Positions 17,744 to 27,981 of a DNA stretch of 55,137 bases are shown piece after piece. Position 1 is the stretch's first letter. Each line of letters opens with the position of its first letter. A program made the translations under genes and the position numbers. Origin of the DNA: an uncultured Prevotella sp. GTDB taxonomy: Bacteria; Bacteroidota; Bacteroidia; Bacteroidales; Bacteroidaceae. Location: the NCBI GenBank assembly GCA_944319795.1, contig CALUFA010000016.1, positions 1-55,137 on the forward strand, read 5' to 3'. The notes beneath the pieces are model-generated. The model searched no databases, was not told the DNA's origin, and saw only the letters and a program-made list of their open reading frames with translations.

Positions 17744-18694
17744 AAAGAATTTCGTCTCTTCGCCCGTTATCTCGCTGAGCAGCATGTTGGCCAGCCGGCT
17801 CGTGCCGAGGCGGAACCATTTGTTCGTCAGCCATTTTTCGCCTAAGACCTCTTTAACTATCGTGTAGTAGATAAGTGCGTCCGTCACCGAGTTAAGCCCT
17901 CCAGCGGGCTTAAAACCAATCTGGATGCCCGTTTCGTCGTAGTATTCCTTGATGGCCTGGCACATCACGTATGCCGCCTCGGGCGTAGCCGCCGGTTCGA
18001 GCTTGCCCGTAGATGTCTTTATGTAGTCGGCTCCGGCGTACATAGCTATTATCGAAGCCTTCTTTATGTTGGCGGCCGTCTTGAGGCATCCCGTCTCCAA
18101 AATCACCTTCATCGGCGCCTCGCCGCACGCCTCCTTAAGCTCCGAAATGTCGTCGGCCACGCCCTCGTAGTCGCCGCTGAGGAACTTGCCCACGGGCATC
18201 ACGATATCTATCTCCGTAGCGCCGTCTTTCACGGCCAGCGCAGTCTCGGCCACCTTAACCTCGATAAGCGCCTGAGACGAAGGGAAACTGCCTGAAACGC
18301 AGGCTATCTCAACGCCGTCGACCTCTAACGATTCGGCCACCGTCTGCGCAAAGCAGGGATACACGCAGATCGTAGCTACGTGGGGCAGGTCGGGGTAGGT
18401 GGCGTCAAACTGGTTCACCCTTTCCGTCAGGGCGAGTATCGACTCGTCGCTGTCGGTGGTCTTGAGCGACGTAAGCTCGATGCTGCCGAAGAGGAACCGC
18501 TTCACCTCAGGCGTGTCGTTCTCGTGCACCTTCTCGGCTATCAGCTGCCTTACGGCGTCGCGCACGGCAGCGTCGTCAATGTCGGTCTGGTATTTTGCGA
18601 GAGCCTCGTCATATTTGCTCATCTTCGGGAACTCCGTCTCATGCTTGTGCTCGTGCCCGCAGTTGCAGGCTTTCTTGTAGTTTTCCGTAGTCAT
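17741..18694 (-). CDS. deoC: Deoxyribose-phosphate aldolase
   Basis: DeoC splits 2-deoxyribose 5-phosphate into glyceraldehyde 3-phosphate and acetaldehyde in nucleoside breakdown. The 317-residue protein has the Schiff-base lysine in DYIKTSTGKLEPAATPEA and the second conserved lysine in GFKPAGGLNSVTDA. VMPVGKFLSGDYEGV is also typical. A 40-residue N-terminal extension with CNCGHEHKHE (two Cys, two His) precedes the barrel and might bind a metal; this is inference. It lies last in the minus-strand cluster, 13 bases after the pyrophosphohydrolase gene. Confidence 0.95.
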   Translation of the reverse strand: MTTENYKKACNCGHEHKHETEFPKMSKYDEALAKYQTDIDDAAVRDAVRQLIAEKVHENDTPEVKRFLFGSIELTSLKTTDSDESILALTERVNQFDATYPDLPHVATICVYPCFAQTVAESLEVDGVEIACVSGSFPSSQALIEVKVAETALAVKDGATEIDIVMPVGKFLSGDYEGVADDISELKEACGEAPMKVILETGCLKTAANIKKASIIAMYAGADYIKTSTGKLEPAATPEAAYVMCQAIKEYYDETGIQIGFKPAGGLNSVTDALIYYTIVKEVLGEKWLTNKWFRLGTSRLANMLLSEITGEETKFF

Positions 18695-18707
18695 ATATCC
18701 AAGTTGT

Positions 18708-19052
18708 TTAATTGTTGTTTTTTAATTTTTCATTCGCGATATGCCGTGTGGCGTCGCGCCGCGTCTTCTTTTCAAGGTTGCGTTTCAGCGCCTCGGTCAG
18801 GTCAACGCCCGTCTGGTTGGCAAGGCAGAGCAGCACCCACAGCACATCGGCCATCTCGTCGGCCGGGTCTTGCGGTTCGCCCTTTTTGAAGCTCTGGTCG
18901 CCGTACTTGCGCGCCATTACGCGCGCAAGCTCGCCCACCTCCTCAGTGAGGCACGCCATGTTGGTAAGTTCGCTGAAATAGCGCACGCCGTATTGCTTAA
19001 TCCATTGGTCTACAATAAGTTGCGCCTGCTTGATGGTTATCTCGTCATTCAT
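18708..19052 (-). CDS. MazG-like nucleotide pyrophosphohydrolase
   Basis: This 114-residue all-alpha protein belongs to the MazG/dUTPase-like group that hydrolyses non-canonical or excess NTPs. The metal-binding signature is TEEVGELARV followed by DPADEMADVLWVLLCLAN (ExxE...ExxD). It sits in a nucleotide-metabolism and repair cluster with dtd, uvrC, apt and deoC, in keeping with pool sanitation. The exact substrate is unknown. Confidence 0.88.
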   Translation of the reverse strand: MNDEITIKQAQLIVDQWIKQYGVRYFSELTNMACLTEEVGELARVMARKYGDQSFKKGEPQDPADEMADVLWVLLCLANQTGVDLTEALKRNLEKKTRRDATRHIANEKLKNNN

Positions 19053-19070
19053 TGCTCCTTATTATTTTTT

Positions 19071-19141
19071 ATTGGGCTAATCAGCCTAATTAGCCCAATC
19101 TTCTTTACTCTTAATTCTTAACTCTTAATTCTTAACTCTTT
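19071..19141. repeat. GGGCTAAT hairpin and AATTCTTAACTCTT words after dtd
   Basis: ATTGGGCTAAT (19071-19081) pairs exactly with ATTAGCCCAAT (19089-19099) around a 7-base loop. From 19105 to the dtd stop, TTAATTCTTAACTC words are tandem. The same word in opposite sense follows mutS at 2541. Confidence 0.75.
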
Positions 19142-19594
19142 TCACTCCTTGTGCCGTGTGTCCATGCAAATGGTCACCGGGCCGTCGTTTACCAGCTCCA
19201 CCTGCATGTCCGCCCCGAACTCGCCCGTCAGCACTTTAAGTCCGGTAGCGTCGTGCAGCTTGGAGCAAAACTCCTCGTAGAGCGGTATCGAAACCTCGTG
19301 GCGCGCGGCGTGTATCCACGAAGGGCGGTTGCCTTTCTTGTACGACGCGAGCAGCGTAAACTGGCTTACGACCAATATCTCGCCGCCAACGGCAGTTACG
19401 GGCAGGTTCATCACGCCTTCTTCGTCGTCGAACACGCGCAGCGCGGCCGTCTTCTTCACCAACCAGTCTACGTCTTCCGACGTGTCGCCATCGGCCACGC
19501 CCAACAGTATCATGTAGCCCTTGCCAATCTCTGATTTCACCTCTCCGCCGATGCTTACCGACGCACGGCTGACACGCTGTATGACAGTCTTCAT
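19142..19594 (-). CDS. dtd: D-aminoacyl-tRNA deacylase
   Basis: Dtd frees tRNAs mischarged with D-amino acids (or glycine) and keeps D-residues out of proteins. With the start at 19594 (MKTVIQRVSRASVSI), the 150-residue length is the family norm; an in-frame ATG at 19669 adds 25 unrelated residues. Active-site motifs SQFTLLASYKKGNRPSW and the C-terminal NDGPVTICMDT (Gly-Pro cis motif variant NDGPVT) are present. It lies 64 bases after uvrC in the same direction. Confidence 0.96.
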   Translation of the reverse strand: MKTVIQRVSRASVSIGGEVKSEIGKGYMILLGVADGDTSEDVDWLVKKTAALRVFDDEEGVMNLPVTAVGGEILVVSQFTLLASYKKGNRPSWIHAARHEVSIPLYEEFCSKLHDATGLKVLTGEFGADMQVELVNDGPVTICMDTRHKE

Positions 19595-19658
19595 TTCTCT
19601 TTTTTCTTGTAAAGGTAATATTCGTTTCCTTAACCGACAAATATTTCGGGTTAAAAGC

Positions 19659-21494
19659 TCATAAATCAACGTTTCCGTGGAAATGCTCGAACACTATCTT
19701 TGCCTTAGCCTGTCCTAAGGCGGCTTTTAGCGCGTCGATGTCGGCCTCCTTGATGCGCTTCACCGACTTGAACGCTTTCAGCAGCGCGTCCTTCGTCTTG
19801 GGGCCTATGCCGCGTATGTCGTCAAGCTCGGAGTGCAGCGCGTGCTTCGAACGCTTGTCGCGGTGGAACGTTATGGCGAAGCGGTGCACCTCGTCCTGCA
19901 TGTGCGTAAGCAGGCGGAACAGTTCGCTGTCGGTCTTCATCCCTACGACGACGGGCGGCAGGCCGTAAAGCAGTTCGTTGGTGCGGTGGCGGTCGTCCTT
20001 GGCCAGTCCGGCTATGGGTATGTCGAGCCCGAGCTCTCCCTCTACAACCTCGCGCACCACGCTCATCTGCCCCTGTCCGCCGTCGGTTATGATAAGGTCG
20101 GGCAGGGGCTGGCCCTCCTCGACCATGCGCGAGTACCTTCGTCGCACCACCTCCTGCATCGAAGCATAGTCGTCGGGCCCCGTTACGGTCTTAATTATGT
20201 ACTTGCGGTAGTCCTTTTTGCTCGGTTTCATCTTCTTGAACACCACGCACGCGGCCACGGCGTCGGTGCCCGAGATGTTCGAGTTGTCGAACATCTCTAT
20301 CTGGTAAGGCATCTTCGGCAGCTTCAGCGCGTCCTGAATCTCCTTCATCAGGCGCACCGATTTCTGCTCGGGGTTCAGCTTCTCGGCCTGTTTCAGGCGG
20401 TCGAAGCGGTACTGCTTGCCGTTCATTTCCGACAGTTCGAGCAGCTTGCGCTTGTCGCCGCGCTGCGGCACGGTGAGCGTTGCGCCCTCGATTCCCACGC
20501 CGATAGAGAAGGGCACGATGATCTCCTTCGACCGGCTGCCCATGCGTTCGCGTATCTGCACTATGGCCAACTGGAGTATCTCCTCGGCCGTCTCGCCTAA
20601 TTTCTTCTTCATTTCGAACGTCTGCGCCTGGTTTATCGAGCCGTTGGTTACGTGCATGTAGTTCACGAAGGCCGTGTTTTCGTCGTCCGTTATGCTGAAA
20701 ACGTCGACGTCGGTAATCGAATGGCTCACCACTTCGCTCTTCGCGCAGAAGCCGTCGAGAGCCACGTAGCGCTGTTTCAGCGCCTCGGCTTCCTCGAACC
20801 GCATCTCGTCGGCCAACTTCATCATCCGCGCGTAGAGCGTGCGTTGCAGCTCGCGCGTGTTCCCCTTCAGTATCTCGCGCGCCTGGGCGATGCATTCCTG
20901 GTAGTCCTCGTAGCTCTGTTTGGCCACGCACGGCGCGCCGCAGTTATGTATGTGGTACTCCAAGCAAGGCTTGTATTTGCCCTGTTCGATGCCCTCTTTT
21001 GTTATGGGAAAGCGGCAAGTGCGCGGCCGGTAGAGCTTCTTGATGACGTCGAGCACGGCGTACATCGACCCGATGTGGCTGTAAGGGCCGTAGAAGGTGC
21101 CCCATTTCTTGTTTATGGTGCGCGTCTTGAATATGCGCGGAAAGTATTCGTTGGTCACGCAGATCGAGGGATACGTCTTGCCGTCCTTCAGCAGGATGTT
21201 GTAGCGCGGCTGGTATTTCTTGATAAGACTGTTCTCCAATAGCAGCGCGTCCTCCTCGGTGTTGACCACCGTGTACGTAATGTCGTGTATCTTGCTTACG
21301 AGCACTTTCGTCTTGAAGCGGTCTACCTCCTTGTGGAAATACGACGACACGCGGGCCTTAAGGTTCTTCGCCTTGCCCACGTAGATTATCGTGCCGCCCT
21401 CGTCGTAGTACTGGTAGCTGCCCGGCTTCGTGGGCATGTTGCTCACTATTGCCTTCAGGCGCTCCAACCTCTTCTCGTTTTCTTCTTTAGTCAT
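19659..21494 (-). CDS. uvrC: Excinuclease ABC subunit C
   Basis: UvrC makes both cuts around a DNA lesion during nucleotide excision repair, together with UvrB. The 611-residue protein has an N-terminal GIY-YIG nuclease (PTKPGSYQYYDEGGTIIYVGKAKNLKARVSSYF), the UVR motif binding UvrB near residue 220 (MMKLADEMRFEEAEALKQRY), an RNase H-like 5' nuclease half (IEMFDNSNISGTDAVAACVVF and IITDGGQGQMSVV), and C-terminal helix-hairpin-helix motifs (DIRGIGPKTKDALLKAFKSV). It lies downstream of apt across a parS site and a word palindrome. Confidence 0.98.
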   Translation of the reverse strand: MTKEENEKRLERLKAIVSNMPTKPGSYQYYDEGGTIIYVGKAKNLKARVSSYFHKEVDRFKTKVLVSKIHDITYTVVNTEEDALLLENSLIKKYQPRYNILLKDGKTYPSICVTNEYFPRIFKTRTINKKWGTFYGPYSHIGSMYAVLDVIKKLYRPRTCRFPITKEGIEQGKYKPCLEYHIHNCGAPCVAKQSYEDYQECIAQAREILKGNTRELQRTLYARMMKLADEMRFEEAEALKQRYVALDGFCAKSEVVSHSITDVDVFSITDDENTAFVNYMHVTNGSINQAQTFEMKKKLGETAEEILQLAIVQIRERMGSRSKEIIVPFSIGVGIEGATLTVPQRGDKRKLLELSEMNGKQYRFDRLKQAEKLNPEQKSVRLMKEIQDALKLPKMPYQIEMFDNSNISGTDAVAACVVFKKMKPSKKDYRKYIIKTVTGPDDYASMQEVVRRRYSRMVEEGQPLPDLIITDGGQGQMSVVREVVEGELGLDIPIAGLAKDDRHRTNELLYGLPPVVVGMKTDSELFRLLTHMQDEVHRFAITFHRDKRSKHALHSELDDIRGIGPKTKDALLKAFKSVKRIKEADIDALKAALGQAKAKIVFEHFHGNVDL

Positions 21495-21534
21495 AAGGCG
21501 TAAGTGCTTTGTATAAAAGGGTTTTCAAGAATAA

Positions 21535-21550
21535 TGTTTCACGTGAAACT
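21535..21550. promoter_or_regulatory. parS: parS-like ParB binding site (15 of 16)
   Basis: TGTTTCACGTGAAACT matches the widely conserved chromosomal parS sequence TGTTTCACGTGAAACA at 15 of 16 positions and contains the complete 14-base palindrome. It lies 41 bases upstream of uvrC. Confidence 0.75.
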
Positions 21551-21552
21551 TT

Positions 21553-21764
21553 AGTTGGCAGGCAAGCAGACGGGTAACAAGCAGACAAGTGACGAGCAGA
21601 CAAGCAGACAAGGAGATTTGCCTTGTTTGCTGATTGTTCGTCTGCTTTTCACTCGTCTGCTGTAAACTTGTCTGCTGTAAACTTGTCTGCTGTAAACTTG
21701 TCTGCTTGTCACTCGTCTGCTTGTCTGCTCGTCACTTGTCTGCTGAAAACTTGTCTGCTGAAAA
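21553..21764. repeat. GACAAGCAGACAAGTGA word palindrome between apt and uvrC
   Basis: The left part (about 21553-21618) carries CAAGCAGACAAGTGACGAGC words. The right part (about 21619-21764) carries the inverse (CTTGTCTGCTGTAAA, CACTCGTCTGCTTG) in many copies. The last copy forms CTGCTGAAA/TTTCAGCAG with the end of apt. The same words occur at 24.76-25.08 kb on the other side of mnmG. Confidence 0.85.
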
Positions 21765-22295
21765 CTACACTTTCAGCAGCGTCGTAACTTCGGTTTCCTT
21801 GTCGAAGTTGTCGCGGCCGTGCAGTCCCTCGCGCGTAAGTTCGATGATGAAGTTTACGTAGATTTTCTTCGGGTTGAACTTCTTTACGAGGTTGTAGGCT
21901 GCCTTCATCGTGCCGCCGGTTGCTAAGAGGTCGTCGTGCAGCAGAACGACGTCGTCGCTCTTAATCGAGTCCTTGTGTATCTCGATTGTGTCGGTGCCGT
22001 ACTCTTTGGCGTAGCTCTCCTGGATTGTTTCGCCCGGCAGCTTGCCCGGTTTGCGGCAAAGCACCACGCCGGCGTGGAGCTTTATGGCCAAGGCCGACGA
22101 CATGATGAAGCCGCGGCTCTCGATGCCTACGATTTTAGTGATGCCCTTGTCCTTGTAGAGGTCGTAGAGTTCGTCCTCCATTATTTGCAGGCAGTCGGGA
22201 TTGTCGAACAGGGTTGTAACGTCCCTGAAGTTGATACCTTTCTTCGGGAAATCCGGGATACACCTCAGATTGTCCAGCAGTGTCTTGTTGTTCAT
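21765..22295 (-). CDS. apt: Adenine phosphoribosyltransferase
   Basis: Apt salvages adenine to AMP with phosphoribosyl pyrophosphate. From the start at 22295 (MNNKTLLDNLRCIPDFPKKGINFRDV) the protein is 176 residues, the normal size; the open frame upstream of it, back to 22421, encodes low-complexity sequence from the intergenic words. The PRPP loop is VVLLHDDLLATGGTMKAA near residues 115-132, and GIESRGFIMSSALA and RKPGKLPGET are family motifs. It stands between two parS-like sites, one on each side. Confidence 0.96.
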   Translation of the reverse strand: MNNKTLLDNLRCIPDFPKKGINFRDVTTLFDNPDCLQIMEDELYDLYKDKGITKIVGIESRGFIMSSALAIKLHAGVVLCRKPGKLPGETIQESYAKEYGTDTIEIHKDSIKSDDVVLLHDDLLATGGTMKAAYNLVKKFNPKKIYVNFIIELTREGLHGRDNFDKETEVTTLLKV

Positions 22296-22853
22296 TTTCT
22301 TTTTTCTTGGATTTATTGATATTATAATTATATGTTTCCTTATTATATTATTGGGTTGATATGGTGGGTTCGGCTTATTGGCTTGATTGGCCTGGTTAGA
22401 CCGATGGGCCAGATTAGGCAATGAACCCGATGCGCAGTTGGCTGTCTCCCTTTTCCCATTTTTCCCACTTTCTCACTTTCTCACTTTCCCACTTTTTCCA
22501 CTTTCTCACCTTTTCACCTTTTCACCTTTTCAACACCTTGCCTTTTGCCTCGTGAAAGGATGCCTTTCGCGTGATGAAAGGATGCCTTTCAGAGGATGAT
22601 TGGCGGCCTTTTGCAAAGCCTCTGGTTCAGCCTTGCCCGACGGCAGGGTGGGGCGCATTGCGAAGCCCTTCGGCAGGGGCTTGGCCTGCGCTTGCCGGTT
22701 GTGCCCGAAGTTGCCGGCGGACACTCTCAGGTGTGCTCCCTTTCATCGTGAAACTTGATGATTTCCGCATTCGAGCAAGTTTGTGGGCCGTTTCCGTATG
22801 TCGCTATATTACAGGCGTTTCCAACGGTTTTGATGAACAAAAAATCGTCGATT
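22296..22853. other. Repeat-rich gap between apt and mnmG
   Basis: No gene is supported. In order it holds: an AT-rich stretch (22300-22360) that may carry the apt promoter; GGCTTGATTGGCCTGGTTAG words (22376-22424); CTCACTTTCTCACTTTCCCAC and CACCTTTTCACC words (22446-22530), the second being the same word as at 3.1 kb; two copies of the palindrome GAAAGGATGCCTTTC (22554-22568 and 22576-22590); a GC-rich stretch; and a final 100 bases without recognisable signals. Confidence 0.6.
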
Positions 22854-22869
22854 TGTTTCACGTGAAACA
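22854..22869. promoter_or_regulatory. parS: parS ParB binding site, perfect consensus
   Basis: TGTTTCACGTGAAACA is a 16-base perfect palindrome identical to the conserved bacterial parS sequence. It lies 10 bases beyond the mnmG stop. Chromosomal parS sites cluster near the replication origin, and mnmG (gidA) is a common origin neighbour. Confidence 0.85.
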
Positions 22870-22879
22870 TTGTCGGGCT

Positions 22880-24751
22880 TCAGCGTTTCATGAGCACTAA
22901 CATGATGTTGATGTCGCTCGGCGACACGCCCGGTATGCGGCTGGCTTGGGCGAGGGTTTCGGGGTCGATTTTTTCGAGCTTTTGCCGTGCCTCGGTCGAT
23001 AGCTGTTGCATCTCCGAGTAGCGGAAGTGTCCGCGTATTTTTATGTTCTCCAATCGGTGCATCTTTTCCGCCACGAGCCGTTCACGCTCTATGTAGCCCT
23101 TGTATTTCATCTTGATTTCAGCGGCCTCTGTTATCTCCTCCTTGCGGTTAGGCAGCGATTCCAACGCTTGGCGCAGTTCGGGCAGTATTTCGGCAAGATT
23201 CTTCATCGTCAGCTGCGGCCTTGCTATGAGGTCGGCTATCTTGCAACCCTCGCGCAGCGGAGTGGTGCCGAGCGCTTCGAGCGCCGGGTTTATGTCGTGC
23301 GGTTTTACGTGCGTAGTCTCGCAGAAATGGGTCAAATGCTCTACGGCCTCTTTTTTCGAGAGCCAGTGGTCGTAGCGTTCGCGCGTGGCGAGGCCAATGT
23401 GGTAGGCGCGCTCGGTGAGGCGTGCGTCGGCGTCGTCCTGGCGCAACAGAATCCTGTATTCGGCGCGGCTGGTGAACATGCGGTAAGGCTCGTCTACGCC
23501 TTTGGTTACGAGGTCGTCAATCAGCACGCCGATATACGACTCGTCGCGGCGCATCGTGAACGGCGCGCCGCCCGTGCAGCGCAGCGCGGCGTTGACCCCG
23601 GCCACGAGCCCCTGGCCGGCCGCCTCTTCGTATCCGGTAGTGCCGTTCACCTGTCCGGCGAGGAAAAGGCCGGGCACTATCTTCGACTCTAACGAGTGGC
23701 GCAGCTGCGTCGGGTCGAAGAAGTCGTATTCAATGGCGTAGCCCGGGCGGTAAACCTTGGCGTCGCGCAGCGCCGGTATGCGCCTCAGGGCGGCTATCTG
23801 CACGTCCATCGGCATCGACGACGAGAATCCGTTGAGGTACATCTCGTTGGTGTCCTCGCCCTCGGGCTCGAGGAAGAGGGGGTGCTGCTGCTTGTCGGGA
23901 AAGGTTACGAGCTTGGTTTCTATCGACGGGCAGTAGCGCGGGCCGATGCTCTGTATCTGTCCGTTGTACAGCGGCGAGTCGGCTATTCCGCCCATCAGCG
24001 CGGCGTGTACGTCGGGGTTGGTGTAGCAAGTCCAGCAGGGCAGCTGCCTGAGCGGTCGGGCAGGGGACATGAAGCTGAACGAGTGGAAGTCGTTCTCGCC
24101 GTCCTGCCGCTCCATGTCCTCGAAGTGCACCGAGCGTCGGTCGATGCGCACGGGCGTGCCGGTCTTCATCCGTCCGGCGGTGATGCCGTGGCGCGTGATG
24201 CTCTCCGTCAGCCGTCCCACGGCCGGCTCGGCTATGCGTCCGCCCGGCAGTTGGCGCCGCCCGATGTGCAGCAGTCCGTTGAGGAAGGTGCCGGCGGTGA
24301 GCACTACGCTCTTCGCCCTGAGCTCCACGCCCCACACGGTGGTTACGCCTACGGCCTCGCCGTGCTCGACGAGCAGCTCTTCGGCCTGGTCCTGCCAGAT
24401 GTCGAGGCCGTCGGTACGGTCGAGCACGGCGCGCCACTGCCAGATGAACTTGCCGCGGTCGCACTGCGCGCGTGGGCTCCACACGGCCGGCCCTTTCGAG
24501 CGGTTGAGCATGCGGAACTGTATGGCCGTGGCGTCGGTGACCAGTGCCGTATGTCCGCCGAGCGCGTCGATTTCCCTTACAATCTGCCCCTTGGCTATTC
24601 CGCCGACGGCCGGGTTGCAGCTCATCTGGGCTATCTTGTTCATGTCCATTGTTACGAGGCAGGTGCGCGCGCCCATGCGGGCCGCTGCCGCTGCCGCCTC
24701 GCATCCGGCGTGGCCGCCTCCGATAACGATAACGTCGTAGTGTAGAATCAT
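22880..24751 (-). CDS. mnmG: tRNA uridine 5-carboxymethylaminomethyl modification enzyme MnmG (GidA)
   Basis: MnmG is the FAD- and NADH-binding partner of MnmE that modifies the wobble uridine of several tRNAs. The 623-residue protein starts MILHYDVIVIGGGHAGCEAA (FAD-binding GxGxxG variant GGGHAG). Family motifs CNPAVGGIAKGQIVREIDALGG, GPRYCPSIETKLVTFPDKQQH, AGQVNGTTGYEEAAGQG and the C-terminal KMKYKGYIERE...ASRIPGVSPSDINIM follow. It heads the mnmG-apt-uvrC-dtd-mazG-deoC order, with parS beside its end. Confidence 0.98.
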   Translation of the reverse strand: MILHYDVIVIGGGHAGCEAAAAAARMGARTCLVTMDMNKIAQMSCNPAVGGIAKGQIVREIDALGGHTALVTDATAIQFRMLNRSKGPAVWSPRAQCDRGKFIWQWRAVLDRTDGLDIWQDQAEELLVEHGEAVGVTTVWGVELRAKSVVLTAGTFLNGLLHIGRRQLPGGRIAEPAVGRLTESITRHGITAGRMKTGTPVRIDRRSVHFEDMERQDGENDFHSFSFMSPARPLRQLPCWTCYTNPDVHAALMGGIADSPLYNGQIQSIGPRYCPSIETKLVTFPDKQQHPLFLEPEGEDTNEMYLNGFSSSMPMDVQIAALRRIPALRDAKVYRPGYAIEYDFFDPTQLRHSLESKIVPGLFLAGQVNGTTGYEEAAGQGLVAGVNAALRCTGGAPFTMRRDESYIGVLIDDLVTKGVDEPYRMFTSRAEYRILLRQDDADARLTERAYHIGLATRERYDHWLSKKEAVEHLTHFCETTHVKPHDINPALEALGTTPLREGCKIADLIARPQLTMKNLAEILPELRQALESLPNRKEEITEAAEIKMKYKGYIERERLVAEKMHRLENIKIRGHFRYSEMQQLSTEARQKLEKIDPETLAQASRIPGVSPSDINIMLVLMKR

Positions 24752-24759
24752 ATCATTCA

Positions 24760-25095
24760 GTTGACAAGTTACGAGCAGACGAGTTGTTCAGCAGACAAGT
24801 GACAAGCAGACAAGTGACAAGCAGACAAGCAGACAAGTGACAAGCAGACAAGCAGACAAGGAGATTTGTCTTTATCGCTTAATGGTGATACATTTATTAT
24901 CATACTTAAATAATGTTTTTTCTTGTTGCATTTTACATTGCCGACCTATTCAAAGCAAATCTCCTTGTTTGCTTGTCTGCTTGTCACTTGTCTGCTAAAG
25001 AAATCTCCTTGTCTGCTGGTCACTTGCCTGCTGAAGAAATCTCCTTGTCTGCTTGTCTACTGGTCTGCTTGTTGACTGTCGGCGCGAGCGCCGAC
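24760..25095. repeat. CAAGCAGACAAGTGA word palindrome between mnmG and sdhC
   Basis: Left words run from about 24760 to 24865 and inverse words (CTCCTTGTCTGCTTGTC, CACTTGTCTGCT) from about 24958 to 25077. The roughly 90-base AT-rich centre (24870-24955) is the likely place for the mnmG promoter. At 25078-25095 a GTCGGCG/CGCCGAC hairpin with loop CGAG follows. The words are the same as at 21.55-21.76 kb. Confidence 0.8.
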
Positions 25096-25137
25096 TGCGC
25101 AAAAGTAAGAATTAAAATCGAAATTTTAAGCAAATAC

Positions 25138-25168
25138 TTTGATTTATCGCCAAAATAGAGTATATTTG
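25138..25168 (+). promoter_or_regulatory. Consensus promoter of the sdh operon
   Basis: TTTG (25138-25141), 19 bases, TATATTTG (25161-25168): an exact Bacteroidetes promoter. Transcription would start near 25175, giving a leader of about 105 bases. Confidence 0.85.
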
Positions 25169-25183
25169 CATCCTCAACAGGCA

Positions 25184-25211
25184 CCGCCATACCTATTATA
25201 AAGTATGGCGG
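25184..25211 (+). promoter_or_regulatory. Stem-loop at the 5' end of the sdh leader
   Basis: CCGCCATAC (25184-25192) pairs exactly with GTATGGCGG (25203-25211) around a 10-base AT-rich loop. It starts about 9 bases after the predicted transcription start and has no T-run after it, so it fits an mRNA-stabilising or regulatory hairpin better than a terminator. Confidence 0.6.
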
Positions 25212-25279
25212 GGCGAGGTAATCCGTGTGAATGGACATTATCAATAAATTAATTTAATACTTTAAAACTTCAATCATTT

Positions 25280-25957
25280 ATGTGGTTATGTAATTCATCT
25301 ATCGGAAGGAAAGTCGTGATGTCCGTAACCGGCGTCGCGCTTGTCCTGTTCTTGACATTCCACATGTCAATGAACTTAGTGGCTCTCATCTCGGGCGAGG
25401 CTTACAACGCCGTTTGTGAGTTCCTCGGGGCTAACTGGTACGCGCTCGTAGCGACGCTGGCTCTTGCGGCATTGGCCGTCATCCACATCGTCTACGCGTT
25501 CCTCCTCACCATGCAGAACCGCCGCGCCCGCGGCGACGAGCGTTACGCCGTAACTGCACGTCCGGGCAAGGTGGAGTGGGCTTCGCAGAACATGCTCGTA
25601 CTGGGCATCATCGTGCTCCTCGGCCTGCTGCTCCACCTGTTCAACTTCTGGTACAACATGATGTTCGCCGAGCTGACGCACATCGCCGTGCCTCACCTGC
25701 CGTCAGACGGCTTCGCCTACATCCTCGACACGTTCTCGTGCCCGGTTTACGTAGTGCTCTACATCATCTGGCTCGTGGCCATCTGGTTCCACCTCTCACA
25801 CGGATTCTGGAGCGCAATGCAGACCCTCGGCTGGAGCGGCAAGGTATGGTTCAACCGCTGGAAGCTGATAGGGCAGATCTACACCACGCTGCTCATGCTG
25901 GGCTTCCTCGTGGTAGTGCTGGCCTTCGCCTTCGGAATCGCTCCGAGCATGTGGTAA
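25280..25957 (+). CDS. sdhC: Succinate dehydrogenase/fumarate reductase cytochrome b subunit
   Basis: This 225-residue membrane subunit anchors the enzyme and passes electrons between quinone and the iron-sulfur subunit through haem b. Five hydrophobic segments are visible (about residues 13-35, 55-77, 105-125, 150-172, 195-220), as in the single-subunit cytochrome b type of Bacteroidetes, Wolinella and Bacillus. Conserved histidines in LTFHMSMN, LAVIHIVYAF, LLLHLFNFW and IWFHLSHGFW can serve as haem ligands. A consensus promoter lies 112 bases upstream. Confidence 0.95.
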   Translation: MWLCNSSIGRKVVMSVTGVALVLFLTFHMSMNLVALISGEAYNAVCEFLGANWYALVATLALAALAVIHIVYAFLLTMQNRRARGDERYAVTARPGKVEWASQNMLVLGIIVLLGLLLHLFNFWYNMMFAELTHIAVPHLPSDGFAYILDTFSCPVYVVLYIIWLVAIWFHLSHGFWSAMQTLGWSGKVWFNRWKLIGQIYTTLLMLGFLVVVLAFAFGIAPSMW

Positions 25958-25996
25958 TTCTAATTCATAATTAATAATGCATAATTCATAATTGTT
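25958..25996. repeat. AATTCATAATTAATAATGCAT word in the sdhC-sdhA spacer
   Basis: The 39-base spacer is made of the same AT-rich words as the ychF-lgt gap at 4.0-4.3 kb, here within an operon. Confidence 0.6.
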
Positions 25997-27979
<1,983 letters not shown>

Positions 27980-27981
27980 TT

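Noticed and set aside
22741-22756. TTTCATCGTGAAACTT as a third parS site
   Set aside because: On the complement it matches the consensus at only about 11 of 16 positions and the palindrome is broken.
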